In this document: positions 43,088-54,840 of the stretch, piece after piece
Position numbering within the stretch: the first letter of the stretch is position 1
Layout of the letters: every line of letters starts with the position of its first letter
Origin: Adenophora triphylla var. japonica
Taxonomy: Eukaryota > Streptophyta > Magnoliopsida > Asterales > Campanulaceae
Length of the DNA: 64,000 bases
Assembly: GCA_022495995.1 (NCBI GenBank)
Contig: JAFEMH010000732.1
Location: 124,001-188,000 of the forward strand
Reading direction: 5' to 3'
The notes under the pieces: model-generated
Seen by the model: only the letters and a program-made list of their open reading frames with translations
What the model was told of the DNA's origin: nothing
Databases searched by the model: none
Program-made: the position numbers and the translations under genes

Positions 43088-44362
43088 TTATTTGGATTCA
43101 TGAAGGGATTGCCGTCTAGGTGCAGGCTTCATGGCACCTCTGGAGAAGATCTTTTGAACCACGAAAGGGCCGATCCATGTGGGTTCCCATTTTCCCAGTG
43201 GGTTGGTTCGAGTGGGAGGCTTTTCTTTGAGTACTAGATCGCCTTCCACGATGTCTCGGGACTTGACTTTCTTGTCGAAAGCTCTAGCCATCCTGCTTTG
43301 ATAGGCTCGGACGTGTTCCATGGCCTTTAGTCGTCGCTCGTCTAGCGAGCCAATTCGTCATGTCGGCTTGAGCCATTCGACTTCGTTGACGTCATTTTCA
43401 GCGGCATTCGGAGTGAGGGAATTTCCGGTTCAATGGGAAGGGCTGCTTCCATCCCGTATGTCGGGCGAATGGGGTTTCTCCCGTGGGCATTACGGCGATG
43501 TGCGGTAGCCCCAAAGTGCAAGGTGCAGCTTCTCGGGCCAATCTCGTCCTCGGGTGGTCATTTTTCGGATGATCTGTTTGATGGTTTTGTTCGTTGCTTC
43601 CACGGCGCCGTTTGTTTGTGGCCGGTAGGGAGAAGATTTGTGGCGTGTGATCTTGAATTCGGCCAGCAGTCTGTCGAATTCCCCTTCGAAGTGTGAACCG
43701 TTGTCTGATATTACCTCATTTGGGATGCCGTATCGGCAGATGATGTTTTCCTTGAGGAAATGCGCGACCTTCTTGGAGGTGTGTACCTTGTAGGACTTGG
43801 CTTCGACCCATTTGGTGAAGTAGTCGATGGCTACTAAGATGAACTCGTGACCGTTACTGCCTGGCGGAGAGATTTTCCCGATGACGTCAATTCCCCAAGT
43901 GGCAAATGGCCAGGGTGTAGTCATGCAGTAGAGGTCGTGGGGAGGTAGATGATTGAGGTTGGAGAACCGTTGACACTTGTCGCAGCTTCGGACAAAGTGG
44001 ATGCAATCTGCCTCCATGGAGATCCAGTAGTAGCCCATCCTGAGAATGATTTGCATCAGGGCTCTGGCGTTCATGTGGGGACCGCAAGCCCCATTGTGGA
44101 CTTCATTCATGAACCCGCTTGCTTCTTCCTGGCTGATGCAGCGTAGGAGTGGTCCATGGTAGCGTTTCTTGTATAGCATGTCCCCAAGGATGACGAAGTG
44201 AGAGGCGAGGCATTTTAGGGCCATGATGCTCTTGGCTTTGACCCCTTCTGTGTGTGGGCCTTCCTTGTTCATGAAGGTGGTTTCCCCGTTCTTGAGGTAT
44301 TGGAAGATGCAGTGCATCTTTGGAAATGGCGTCGGACTTGCGTCTCTTAGGCTCTTCGGCAA
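43088..44362 (-). pseudogene. Integrase of element X
   Basis: The segment 43,490-44,362 is open (290 codons). It has a zinc region MNARALMQIILRMGYYW...SCDKCQRFSN and core motifs WGIDVIGKI, EVISDNGSHFEGEF and GAVEATNK, so the DDE triad is present. The segment 43,088-43,321 carries the C-terminal MARAFDKKV...VEGDLVLKEK motif in another frame, with a break between 43,321 and 43,490. The long open core suggests moderately young coding sequence. Confidence 0.85.
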
Positions 44363-45424
44363 TCTTGCAAATCGTTGTGATTAAAACCTCCTCGCGGCTT
44401 GGGCCCGGTTTTTCTCTCGTTTGACAACATGCTTAAATGTTGCTTGATGCATTCATTCAATTAATGTGCTTGCCTTTTGTATAGATGAATTGCTATTAAC
44501 TGTTTTGATTAGTTAACTCATCACTTGTTAAAGATGCAATGAAATGATTTTTTAGAAAGGTCGGACCTTTTATTGAAAGCGTGAAGACTGTACATTGTTG
44601 ATCAAAGACTCACAATCGTTGGGCGTAAAGCCGTCAAAAGACTCAAAAGATGTGAATTCACAGACAACAAGACTCGAAGCTAGACTATAGGCGATGAGGG
44701 ATTGGACCAGGCTTCATTACTCTCGGTTGGCTGTAGCTCTAGAGGGAGTGGTGATGGTTCAGGTGGCCAATCTTCCCTTGGCATGAGTCCCGAAAAATAG
44801 CTCGCATGTGGTTCGATTTCAAACCATATCGCGGAGGTTTTTGGTTGCTCCCCTGATGATGTCCCTCCATTAGTGTTGCCACCAGTCCTTGGGGGTCTTT
44901 GATGATAGAAGTCGGCGAGGGCTACTTCTAAGAGGCGAAGCATTCGGCGGTCGGAGTTGATTCTTGCTTGATGTTGATCATTTTCATAGAATCTGCCTCT
45001 TTATGCGGGATCTTTGCTTGGACGACATTTACAATGTCGATTCGAGGGCATGCTATATCTCCTTCCTGATTAGGCCTTGGAGGAGGTTGCGCCACTTTGT
45101 TCATCTAGGTCGGACCTGGAATGTTGAATTGAACTATGATGTGATGGCTGTCCCAGTAAGATCCGAGAGTGTCGGCCGAGAAGGGTTGTCTTGTCTTTGG
45201 GGATCGGTGATGAGCCGGTTTGCAAGAGGGTTTTCGGCGAAGTAAGGGTCTACTCCTCGATCCAATCTCCATCGGGCGTCCGTCTCTTGATCTTCTCTTA
45301 AGCATTCTTCACGGTCGCATATATCGAGTTGTCATCACGACCCATGAGCTCTTCGATTTCCGGCTCGTCGCGGCTTAGAGCGTGGATGTAAGGATCCACT
45401 TCGTAGCGGGACGGGGTAGGAGAC
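44363..45424 (-). other. Segment between protease and integrase of X where RT/RNase H should be
   Basis: About 1.06 kb. The minus strand has fragments of a protease-distal linker (for example 44,680-44,943 with LRLLEVALADFYHQRPP, and 45,105-45,424 in several frames) and about 300 bp without coding near 44,370-44,670. No RT motif (YIDD, LPHIDSLVD or similar) or RNase H motif was found. RT plus RNase H of a Tat element needs about 2 kb, so they are deleted. Confidence 0.65.
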
Positions 45425-47952
45425 TCATCTGGAGAAGAGTATTCGGTCATGTCGGGACCTTCTTACAGGTCGTAGCTTGCTGGCCAAGCACTTGCCATTA
45501 CTGCTTGCTTCGCGGATCACTTCGAACACTCCATTGGCGTTGATGAATTTCACGCATTGGTGAAGAGTAGATGATACTGCTTTCATCTGATGTATCCAAG
45601 GTCGTCCAAGCAAGGCAAAGAAGGTTGGTTTGATTTCCACGACTTGGAACTCTACCGACTCCAGTTGTGCATCGAATTGGATCCTCAGATTGATGACTCC
45701 TACGATTGGTCGTGCAGTGGAATCGTAGGCTCGGATTACCCGGGGTGAAGGCCTTATCAGGGAGCGGTCGATACGGAGCCGTTATCAATCAAGACGTTCG
45801 GGAGGAAGAACATCTCTATTTTTATGAGGATGAGGAGGGCTTCGTTGTGCCGATTCTCACATGTCGGCAAGTCATCGTCTGTGAAGACTAAACTGCTTCC
45901 CGTGCTACCGTTTGACTCAGTCTCCTCCGGGGAGCGTTCGATCCATCCATTTGTATGCCTTGATCGGGGCACAGATCGTAGGGAGACAGTTGCCCTTGGG
46001 CGTTCTTGTCTGAATTCCCGGTCACGAGACCTTTTGACTCTGGTTTCACGCTCCCAGTCATAGCGGGACAGCATGCTGACGGTTTCGGAAATTGCAGGAG
46101 TGCACTCTCGCTTGGAGTTTCGTCAAAGGCTATTGAGTTTACCCTGTCGTTCCGGGGGAATGGATTTCCGATGGTATTGGGACCACGAGGGCGTTCCAAT
46201 TTTCCCTCCTCAATGAGCCCCTGGACCACCTGCTTGAGCACGAAGCAATTGTCGGTGGTGTGATCGGGGTAGTTGTGGAAGAGCGCGGTGCTTGCTCATA
46301 TCCATGTTGGGTTTGGGAGTCTTTGGTTGGAAATTATCGAGAGGCTTGAGAAGATTTCGTTTCACCAAAGCTTCAAATGCTTGGCCCGGGGGCATTTCGA
46401 GGTTGTCTAAATCTTTGGGCTGTGGGAAGCGAGGGGGATTGTTATTCTTTGGGGCTGCTTGATCGCGGTTTACTTGAGTTCCGTTACGGATGTAGTGTCT
46501 TGTTCGATTTGCTTCTTTTCCTTTGTTCGGGGCGGGAGTTGAAGTTGCCGAGGTTCGTCGATAGCGGTAAGACGAGGCGGGGTTCTTTGTTGTCTTTTGA
46601 AGACTCGAGTCTTCTCAAACTTTGTCCGGCATTGACCATGGCACGGAGATGCGGATAGAAATGGTGGGTGATCAAGGTCCTCAAAGATGGCTTGAGGCAG
46701 GAATGGAAAATGTCCATCTGCTCTTCTTTGGAAAGTGGATCCATTATCTCACTAAGCTTCCAATTCCATCTTTTGTAGAACTCGCCTACTGGTTCGTCAT
46801 CCTTTTGTTCGGTGGCTTGCAGGTCATGGCGGTTTGTCTCCCATTCAAGGTTGGCGCGGTACTTCTCCAGGAAGATTTCAACGATTTGATCCCACGTGGA
46901 GCGGTTTTACGCCTTTACATTGAGGAACCACCTTAGCGCGTGGATTTGAGAGAATCTTTGAAAGTGATCCGCCATACGTTGAGGGTTGCCCCTTTGGCTC
47001 TCATACCCGGGACATAGGTGTCGATGTGGGTTTTGGGCATTACGTCCCGTCAAACTTTTCCATTTCCGGCATCCACGAATTTCGGAGGGAGCGGGACTAC
47101 TTTGCTTGGATCGGTGGGCGGGGAGGGAGTCCTTCCGAGAACTAGCTAGCTTGCCTTGCATGTCCTTCATTTGCTCGATCGGCCAAGCCATGTGGGGATC
47201 GGCGGTGAGGTGGGTTACCGTTTTCGGGGATAGAAACCGAAGATGGAGGTGGATTGGGCGATGGGATCGCCATTCGGGAGTCTTGGGGAGGTAGTTGAGT
47301 GTATACCAACCCGTACCACAGGTGCTAAAGTTGAGGCGTGATTGCCGAGGTCCGCTAAGGGTTGTGTTTGGGAATTGGGGAAATGATTCGTTAGCCCCAG
47401 TGGCGGACTAGCGAGTGGCAAGCTTGAAATGTCGGGATATCCGCTCGGGATGCCCGTCCACAGTAAGCATAGGGACTTCGATTGTGGGCTGTGAGGCTCG
47501 TATAGAGGCAAAGGATTGAATCTGGGGGATACAAGATGCATTGGGATACGGCGGAGCGAGCACGTATGTGTCTTTGTTGATGCGAGCTTGATGTGCGGGC
47601 CGGAAGCGGGCTGTCTTGGCGGGCATGTCGGGCTGCTTTGCGCGCTGAGGGAGCTTTGAGCGAGAGGCGCTGCGTTCTTTGGGATCTCGTAGCTTGGCGG
47701 AGGCGGAACTGGCGATAGCTTTGAGAAACCGTGGGGGCGGTATGTCTTCGTCCTCTATGAGAACAAAGGTTCCGTCGGGTTGGGAAGCTACAAGCTGTTC
47801 CTCGAAGACGCAAGGTGTCTACGATCCGGGATTCTTTGCTCTTCTTGGCGCTTCTTGATGGTTTCAAAGGCTCGCGGCACCTCCTCCATTGTACGAAGGT
47901 TCCTTAGTGGCGGGGTTCCGTTTCCCTCATTGTTATACATTGATCCCGTCAT
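45425..47952 (-). pseudogene. Gag and protease of element X (frameshifted)
   Basis: The likely start is MTGSMYNNEGN at 47,952. Gag core pieces are ALRWFLN (about 46,930), EFYKRWNWKLSEI...MDPLSKEEQMDIF (46,740) and AMVNAGQ. A zinc-finger-like HNYPDHTTDNCF in a shifted frame lies at about 46,230-46,290. Protease has VLIDNGS at about 45,790, then LLGRPWIHQMKAV at about 45,600. Several frameshifts separate these parts. The layout matches Tat-lineage gag-pro. Confidence 0.75.
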
Positions 47953-49248
47953 AGGGAAGTAGCGGACGGTGCGGACCGTTGAAGCTGGAAGGGCTATCGG
48001 ACCTTGTGACCTCGATCTTTTGAAAAGGCGGCTCCCGGGTATTCTCAACCACTCTCGGTTATTTGGAGGGTGACGGGCAAGGTTTAGACACGGGAATGGC
48101 CTCACGGGATAAAAGGGGAAAGCTCACGTGGCATGCGGTTTCCGCTTCTTTTATATTTTTTGTTGTTTTAATTTACTTAAAACATGTTTTCTCGAGTCCT
48201 AGGTAGGTTGGAAAAGATTGCTCTTCTTTTTCGCAACTATGCTAGATCTGGGTCGATGGAGACCATACGTGCGGCTATAAGCCCCTCGTTTTTCACACGT
48301 ATTTCGACATCCCGGGGTGGACGGCCCGGGCGAGGGTCCTATAGGGCAAGCGGTTTCCACCGGCCTAAAAGAAAAATCGAACCTAAGGACCGAGCCTTTG
48401 TCATGTTCGTTTTGATGCGTTAGCCATGTGAATAGTGAACCGAGCCGACCACCGAGTCAAGATCGTGTCAAGAGTTCGGAATGACCTCTCTTTACCTTGC
48501 TTGCGCAAGGGATGCGTGACGTTAGGCGTTAGGCTGGGTCATATCGTCATGGGCGACGTATTAAAGGCTTGATGACGTGGTGTCATGTAGGCATGGATGT
48601 ATATCGGGACGGAACATCGTGCAGGATGTAGCTTCGGAAATCAAGATCGAGTCAAGATTTTAGCATGACCTTTCATCGCTTTGCTTGCGCAAGGGATCTT
48701 GAGTTCCGAGCCTTGACTCGAGAAAAATGGCCGGCATGGTATATGTATCCGAGTGTATGACACGGGTGGGTAAAAACCAACGAGTCCGGACGAGTGTGAC
48801 TCAAGACTCAAACGTGCGGGGTTGACGCTTGGCTAGGATGGGATGTTTGGAATGATCCCGTGCGCATCCGAGAGGCCTAGGAAGACCAAACGGACTGGCG
48901 AGACCACTCCGGGTTAAGGGTTGTAGTGTGCGGTGTATCCGAGGCGGCGGTGCGCGTAGCGTGCGGTGTAGAAGGCGGCGTGCGCGTAGTGTGCGGTCTC
49001 TAAAATTCTTTTACGAGTAAAACGAAGTTTTTTTTCGAAGAATTTTAAATGTATGCACAGATGTATATTGATGCATTTTTTTGTATTTTTATTTTTTTTT
49101 TGTAAAATAAAAAGTAAAGCACGTGCACACACACACAACAGTTAAAGAAAGGGGTAAAATGAAAGTTTGACCCTCATCATCATTTTAAAAATATTTTGTT
49201 TTGTTTAAAAAGATTTTAAAACAAAAAGTCCCCAGCAGAGTCGCCAAC
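47953..49248 (-). other. Leader and primer-binding site of element X
   Basis: The PBS is TGGCGACTCTGCTGGGGA on the minus strand (plus 49,229-49,246), 2 nt inside the 5' LTR. The rest of the leader to the gag start is noncoding, about 1.27 kb, and shares segments with the Y leader. A T-rich run lies near 49,075-49,105. Confidence 0.75.
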
Positions 49249-50777
49249 TGAAATTACCCGGGATCCGGCTCGCGCGCGGAGGGCCCCCGGTGCATCTCGC
49301 ATTCGTCGCTTTTTTGGGAAGTTTGCCCGGATCCGAGAGGCAGCGCGTTCGCGCCCCGGCATCTGGCTTATTCCGCTTTTAGCGTGTTGGAGGTGTCTCG
49401 CCGTTGTTTTCGCAATTGTAGAGTCGCCACGCCGTTTTTATTAAGCCCAAAACATTGAAAAAGGGCATCAGTTTAAAAATAATAATAAACTGTTTTTGTG
49501 TGATGAGATTTTGAGTTCGGAGGTCAGATGACTCCTCGGGAAGAGAATATTAGAATCTTAGAGCTCACCTGAGTCGCCTCGTAAAAACGAGTCTTTCGGA
49601 TACCCCTAATATTCTTTAAATGTTGTGTGTGTGTGTGTGTGCTTCTAAAAATGCATGCTGTATCGGATGTCTACATTGTACACTATGTATTGAAATGTAT
49701 TGAAATAGTAATGGAAGGAAGCCTTACCAATGTTGGTTCATGTCTGTCTTCCACTGGGGAATAGTGTTTGAGGATGGAATGATGTTCCGGTACGGACCGA
49801 GATTGCTTCGGGAGGGGCCGGTTGTCTGCGGACAGAGTTTCGGCGTGAGTTGAGATTGTAGGCTGCGTTAGGGCAGAGGTTCGGCGTGCGTTGGGATCGC
49901 AGGGATCACTTGGGCATAGTTTCGGCGTGCGTTGGGATGGCAGGAGTCACTCGGGCAGAGTTTCGGCGTGCGTTGGGATGGCAGGAGTCACTCGGGCAGA
50001 GTTTCGGCGTGCGTTCAAGCTACCGGTTTGACTCGGAAAGAGCCGGGACACCTTGGAAAGACCAGGCAAGGCCTCGGAGTACCACGAGGGGCCTCAGAGT
50101 ACCTCAAGAGTGCCTTGGGGCAGCGCGGGAGCGTCGCGGGAGCGCTCGGGGAGGCTTCGAAGCACCACGAGGGGGCTCGGAAGGCCTCGGAAGGATCCGA
50201 AAGGGGCCGGGATTGCCCCGAAGGGTCTTAGATGGGAGCCTGAAGGCTAAGGTAAGAAGAGAGAAGAGGGAGGTGTGAATGAAAATGGGAGGGGGAGCCC
50301 TCTATTTATAGTAGGAGAAAAATGCAAAGAGGTCCGTACGGACCTCCTAGGTTATCCAGAATTTTAGTTTTCCTCGATTTGAGGGAATATGTGATAATTG
50401 TGAATATTCTAGAATGATGATGTCCCCTGTGCAAAGAGGTCCGTACGGACCATATTGGCATGCAAAGAGGTCCGTACGGACCAACCATGCATGGGGGGTA
50501 ATGATTTCTCCGGGATTTGAGGGAATATTGTGGACTTTAAGGGGATTCAGTAATTATGGCCACAAAGAGGTCCGTACGGACCTTATTTGCTTTTCTAATT
50601 TCCTGAAAATTCCCAAAAGGTCCCTTTGTCCCTTTTTATCCCAGAAAGGCTCCTCCCTTGGTTTGGTTGAGGGTTTTTTGAGGGTTTTGAGTTCTATAGG
50701 TCTTCGAGACTGTGTTTGTGAGTCTGCGGTGTTTCCCATGTGTTCGGAAGAGGGTGATCCAGATTGGGGTACTTACA
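49249..50777 (-). repeat. 5' LTR of element X
   Basis: A 1,529-bp partner of the LTR at 33,471. Minus-strand start TGTAAGTACCC, end GGGTAATTTCA. TATA at plus 50,302-50,310. Four perfect GGTCCGTACGGACC palindromes lie at 50,331, 50,439, 50,469 and 50,569, all upstream of the TATA box. There are many substitutions and small indels relative to the other LTR. Confidence 0.85.
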
Positions 50778-50882
50778 GCCGCCCAAGTACCTCTCGTGCT
50801 CTATCAAATCCATGTCACGGGGATTCATCATCCCAAAAGGCGGATCCCTCGGAGCCATAGGGAGCATACCCGGGCCATGCTG

Positions 50883-52853
50883 TCAGAAGACCCTCTCCCC
50901 TAAATACATGACATCACAAGTCAGTCCCCACAGCATGTTCCTCTGTGCCGTCACCACGGGACCACCCTCAAGCTCGTCATCTCCATACCGATCCCAGGGA
51001 TACAGCTCAAACTCTGCCGGGCTATCTCTCCCCAGGTACTCCTGCACATCCCCATAAGCGATGGTGAGCTTCCCTCTATTCGTCCTCCTCCTCCTCAACG
51101 GACGGGCCCAGCCCAGCATGGCAGGATAGGCCTCTATGGCCTCAGCATCTCGATCCCACGGAAAGCACCGGAAGATCTCATAAAACTATACCTGCGACAA
51201 AAGCAGAAAAGGCTCAGTGCAAAAGAAAACGGAGAAATGACAAACTGCTAAATCAAAATCAGCGATAAACTCATACCTCCAAAGCAAAATCAAAGCAGCC
51301 CAAAGAACTGGCCACGCCTCGGCTAAACCGGTCCAAAGAAAAATAAAGCTCGGCCAGGCCTGCCTCGCCCCAAGCTATCTCACCAACCCTCTCCAAATCC
51401 ACCAAACTCTCCATCAGAGGAAAAGGAGCCGAGGTAGCGTGATTTGAGAACAAAGTCTCGGAGAGAGCAAACCACAAGAAGGAGCGAGCCAGCTACTCCG
51501 CCGTAACCAAGCCGGTACCCCGACGATGGGCCCCGATGTTAGTCGTGATCTGTGCCTCAACATTGCCGTACAACATGCCCAGGCCCCTGCGAGGAAAAGG
51601 CGCGAAGCCCAACAGCTCAGCCAGTACCCCATCAGACATCCTGTCCCTCCATCTCACTGGCCCTCCTTTGAAGGAAAGCCCGATGATAGCAGGAAAGTCG
51701 GTAGGAGTCACCGTCACCTCGCCCCAGCTCAAATGGAAGGTGTGTGTGGTATCCCACCAATACTCGGACAAGCCCAAGAAGATACTCTTGTTCTTCCTCG
51801 TATTCGAAATCCCGACCAGGTTCTCCACGAACGCGCCCAAACCGGAAGTGAAAACTAGCCTCTTAGGGCTCGGTCTGCCCTCCCTAGAGATGTCAGACAA
51901 GTGCTGCCATAGCTCAACCACTGCCTCGAGCGACCCCCGAGACTTTATCTTCTTGGCTTTCCCAGACAAAAGCCCCTCATCCTGCAGGTAAACACAGCAA
52001 AGGTACGTCAATCACAGTGCTTAATGCAAAATACCAAAAGGAAACGAGAGCATAAAAAGTTCGTCCCAACACGGCAGAACAAAAATAACCCGTCACAAAA
52101 CACGGCACACATTGCACATAATTTTCCCCATGCAGTCCGTCACAAAACACGACACACACTGTATAAATTTTCTCAACAGAGGGATTAAAACCCTACACGA
52201 CACATTTTCAAAAAAAAACCCGTCACAAAACACGGCACACATTGCACATAAACTCCCCACAAAGTCCATCCCAAAAAACACGGCACACACTACATGACAC
52301 ATTTTCAAAAAGTCTGTCCCCACACGGCACGCTTTTTCAAGACAAAACCCATCACAAAACACGGCACATGTCACATTTCTTACAAAGTCCGTCCCTACAC
52401 GACAATTTTTCACAATGTACATACATAGAAATAGCATAGGGTACAAAACACCAAAGCATGCATTTCATGGAGAGGCACTTTATTTTTACAAATAAGAGCT
52501 AATCTCCACATTTTTGCACAAAAATCACATATCCACAATTCTCACATGCTCAATTTCAACAATTCATAGTGAATTTCACAAAAAGCATGGCAACAACAAA
52601 AAGCCTCAAAAAATGCGAAGAATTAAAACCTAGTTCTAGCATACAATAATTCAAGCAAAGAATCAAGACGAAATTGATTTCTTACCTCTCCGACGGCTCT
52701 ACCTCGCATATTGTGCACCTCCGGATCCGGATACAACACATCTGGATTCTTCGACGAAGGCACGAAGGAAGTGCAATTCCTTTGAAGGTCCGCCCTTTGC
52801 TCAATTGCTTCCTGACCCCATTGACGACGACATCTCCTTGCTCTTTCCGCCGT
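50883..52853 (-). pseudogene. Antisense gene 1 in fragment Z, plant-mobile-domain-like
   Basis: Exon 1 runs from about 52,853 to 52,686 (QEAIEQRADLQRN, FVPSSKNPDVLYP). Its start codon is ACG instead of the ATG seen in X. The donor GTAAG is followed by a 704-bp intron with GTGCCGTGTTTTGTGACGG repeats, and the acceptor CTGCAG is at 51,982. Exon 2 from 51,981 is open for about 160 codons (DEGLLSGKAKKIKSRGSLEA; TFHLSWGEVTVTPTDF; ALLGFAPFPRRGLGML-like end), then frameshifts. A second intron has donor GTATGAG near 51,275 and acceptor GTCGCAG near 51,192. A third exon, 50,883-51,190, reads GWARPLRRRR and FELYPWDRYGDDE. The same intron positions in X and Z support real splicing. Confidence 0.6.
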
Positions 52854-53065
52854 TGACAAGCAATTCAAGCAAAATGCAGAAGATTTACTAAGGAATTTGG
52901 ATCAAAAATGGAGGTTTTCTCCTTCTCTCTCTCGTCTATTCACAAAACTGGAAGAGGAAAATGGGGGTGATGCCTCATTTCTGGAACTGGTCAATTTCTG
53001 GGAACACCAAATTGCACAAAGGTCCGTACGGACCTCTTTGCACACATAAAAGGTCCGTACGGACC

Positions 53066-53727
53066 TCCTTACATTTTAAGGCCAAATTACTTCTTTGCCC
53101 TTATAATCTTTGCCCCTGGCTGTCCAAAGGCCTATTTAAGCAGATTCAATGCAGTTTGGTCCTTAACCCAACAAAACAAACACCGGCCGTCATCGTAAGC
53201 CCGGATTTCGCCCACTAAACGGCAACACAAACACCGGCCGTCATCGTAAGCCCGAACCTTGCCCACTAAATGGTAAAACAAACACAAAAGGCACAAGTGC
53301 CTCCAAACACGAGTCCCAAGGCACAAAATGCCTCCGGAACACAAAACGGTGAACCAAGAACCGGCCATCAAAGTAAGCCCGAAATCACCTTCTCAGCGGA
53401 TAAAGCCCATACGAGACTACGCGTCCCCAACAAACAAACACCGACAGTCATCGTAAGTCCAACCTTTCCCCAGCGGACAAAGCACAAGGCAATCACGACT
53501 CTCACAGTCAGAGGACACAACACATCCTCACGCACGACACAAACACAGTCAGAGGACACAACACGTCCTCATGCACGACATAACCTCGGTTAGAGGACGC
53601 AACACATCCTCACGAACGACACAACCTCAGTCAGAGGACACAACACATCCTCACACACGACACAAACACAGTCATAGGACACAACACATCCTCACGCATG
53701 ACGCAACCACAAGTCACAAGGCATAAC
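53066..53727. repeat. Tandem-repeat region of fragment Z
   Basis: The units CACCGGCCGTCATCGTAAGCC (split copies, 53,180-53,460) and CAGAGGACACAACACATCC (53,500-53,720) are related in position, and partly in sequence, to the arrays at 35.7-37.0 kb in X, in inverted orientation. ORFs here are repeat frames. Nothing else is recognised. Confidence 0.7.
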
Positions 53728-54840
53728 ATGCCCTCTTTGCATGCCATAAAGGTCCGTACGAAACTTCTTGCTACCAAATCTCATGATTACAGAATCCCAC
53801 TAAAGTCCACGAGATTCTCCTAAATTCGGGAAAACCAAATTTTTAGTTTATCATGGAGGTCCGTACGGACCTTATTGCACGAAAATTTTTACTATACCCC
53901 CTCCCTCATTTCACATACCATCCTCTTCTGCTCTCTCCCTAGGCCTTCTGGCTTCCCCTCTAAGTCCTTCCGAGGCACTCCCGGCCCCTTTTGGTTCCTT
54001 CTGAGGCCTTTCGAGCTCCCTTGTGGTGCTTCGAAGCCTTTCCGAGCGCTCCCGAGACTCTCCCGCGCTGCCCCGAGGCACTCTCGAGGTACTCTGAGGC
54101 CCCTCATGGTACTCCGAGGCCTTGCCTGGTCTTTCCCGAGGCGTTCCGACTCTTTCCGAGTCAAACCGGCAACTCGGACACACGCCGAAACACTGCCCAA
54201 ACGCAACCGACGATCCCGACGCACGCCGAACCTCTGCCCAAATCCAACCAACGATCCCCGCGATCCCAACGCACGCCAAAACTCTGCCCGAGTGCACACC
54301 CGACAATCTCGAGGCACGCCGAAGCTCTGTCCGTAGACAATCGGCACATCCCAAAGCAATCCCGGTCCGTCCTGGAACACTATTCCATCCTCAAACACTA
54401 TTCCCCCACGGAAGACAGACACGAACCAATATTGGTAAGGCTTCCTTCCTACACTATTTCAATACATTTCAATAAGCAATGTACAATGTAGACATCCGAC
54501 ACAGCATGCATTTTTAAAAGCACACACACACACACAACATTTAAAGAAAGAAGGGGTATCGAAAGACTCGTTTTTACGAGGCTACTCGGGTGAGCTCTAA
54601 TATTCTAATATTCTCTTCCCGAGGAGTAACCTGACCTCCGAACTCAAAAATCTCATCACACAAAAAAGTTTATTATTGTTTTAAACTGATGCCTTTTCTC
54701 AATGTTTTGGGCTTAATCAAAACGGCGTGGCGACTCTACAAAAATAATTCGGCGAGGCAACTCCCAACGTACAACAAAAAAAATGAAAGACGCCAGATGT
54801 CGGGCGCGATCGCGCTGCCTCTCGGATCCGGGCTATTTCA
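53728..54840 (+). repeat. 3' LTR of fragment Z, 5' truncated
   Basis: Reverse-complement equivalent of most of LTR X: the palindrome at 53,858, a TATA-like ACTATACCC at about 53,890, the GCGCTCCCGAG...CTCGAGGTACTC segment, an (AC)n tract at about 54,520, and CTCTTCCCGAGGAG. It ends GGCTATTTCA. The expected start TGTAAGTACCC and about 300 bp of U3 are missing, apparently fused directly to the internal repeats. Confidence 0.7.

Larger units (their letters stand above)
33471..50777 (-). mobile_element. Ty3/Tat element X: both LTRs, gag-pro, integrase, two antisense genes, no RT
   Basis: Two LTRs of 1,528 and 1,529 bp enclose about 14.2 kb. The minus strand carries the PBS, gag, protease and integrase in that order. 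The plus strand carries two antisense genes between integrase and the 3' LTR. No RT or RNase H motif is found between protease and integrase (44,363-45,424), so the copy depends on others for reverse transcription. The LTRs differ by many small changes, so it is not a fresh insertion. The 5-bp flanks (ACATT left, GCCGC right) do not match, so a simple insertion is not supported and rearrangement is likely. Confidence 0.8.
50778..54840 (+). mobile_element. Fragment Z: 3' part of an X-family element in opposite orientation
   Basis: Contents mirror the 3' part of X: antisense gene 1 (minus strand, 50,883-52,853), the palindromes (53,021 and 53,052), tandem repeats, and an LTR ending GGCTATTTCA at 54,840. 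Gag-pol is absent and the left edge abuts LTR X with no shared target duplication. The right end lies directly in the integrase of element C, giving one genuine insertion junction. Confidence 0.75.
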
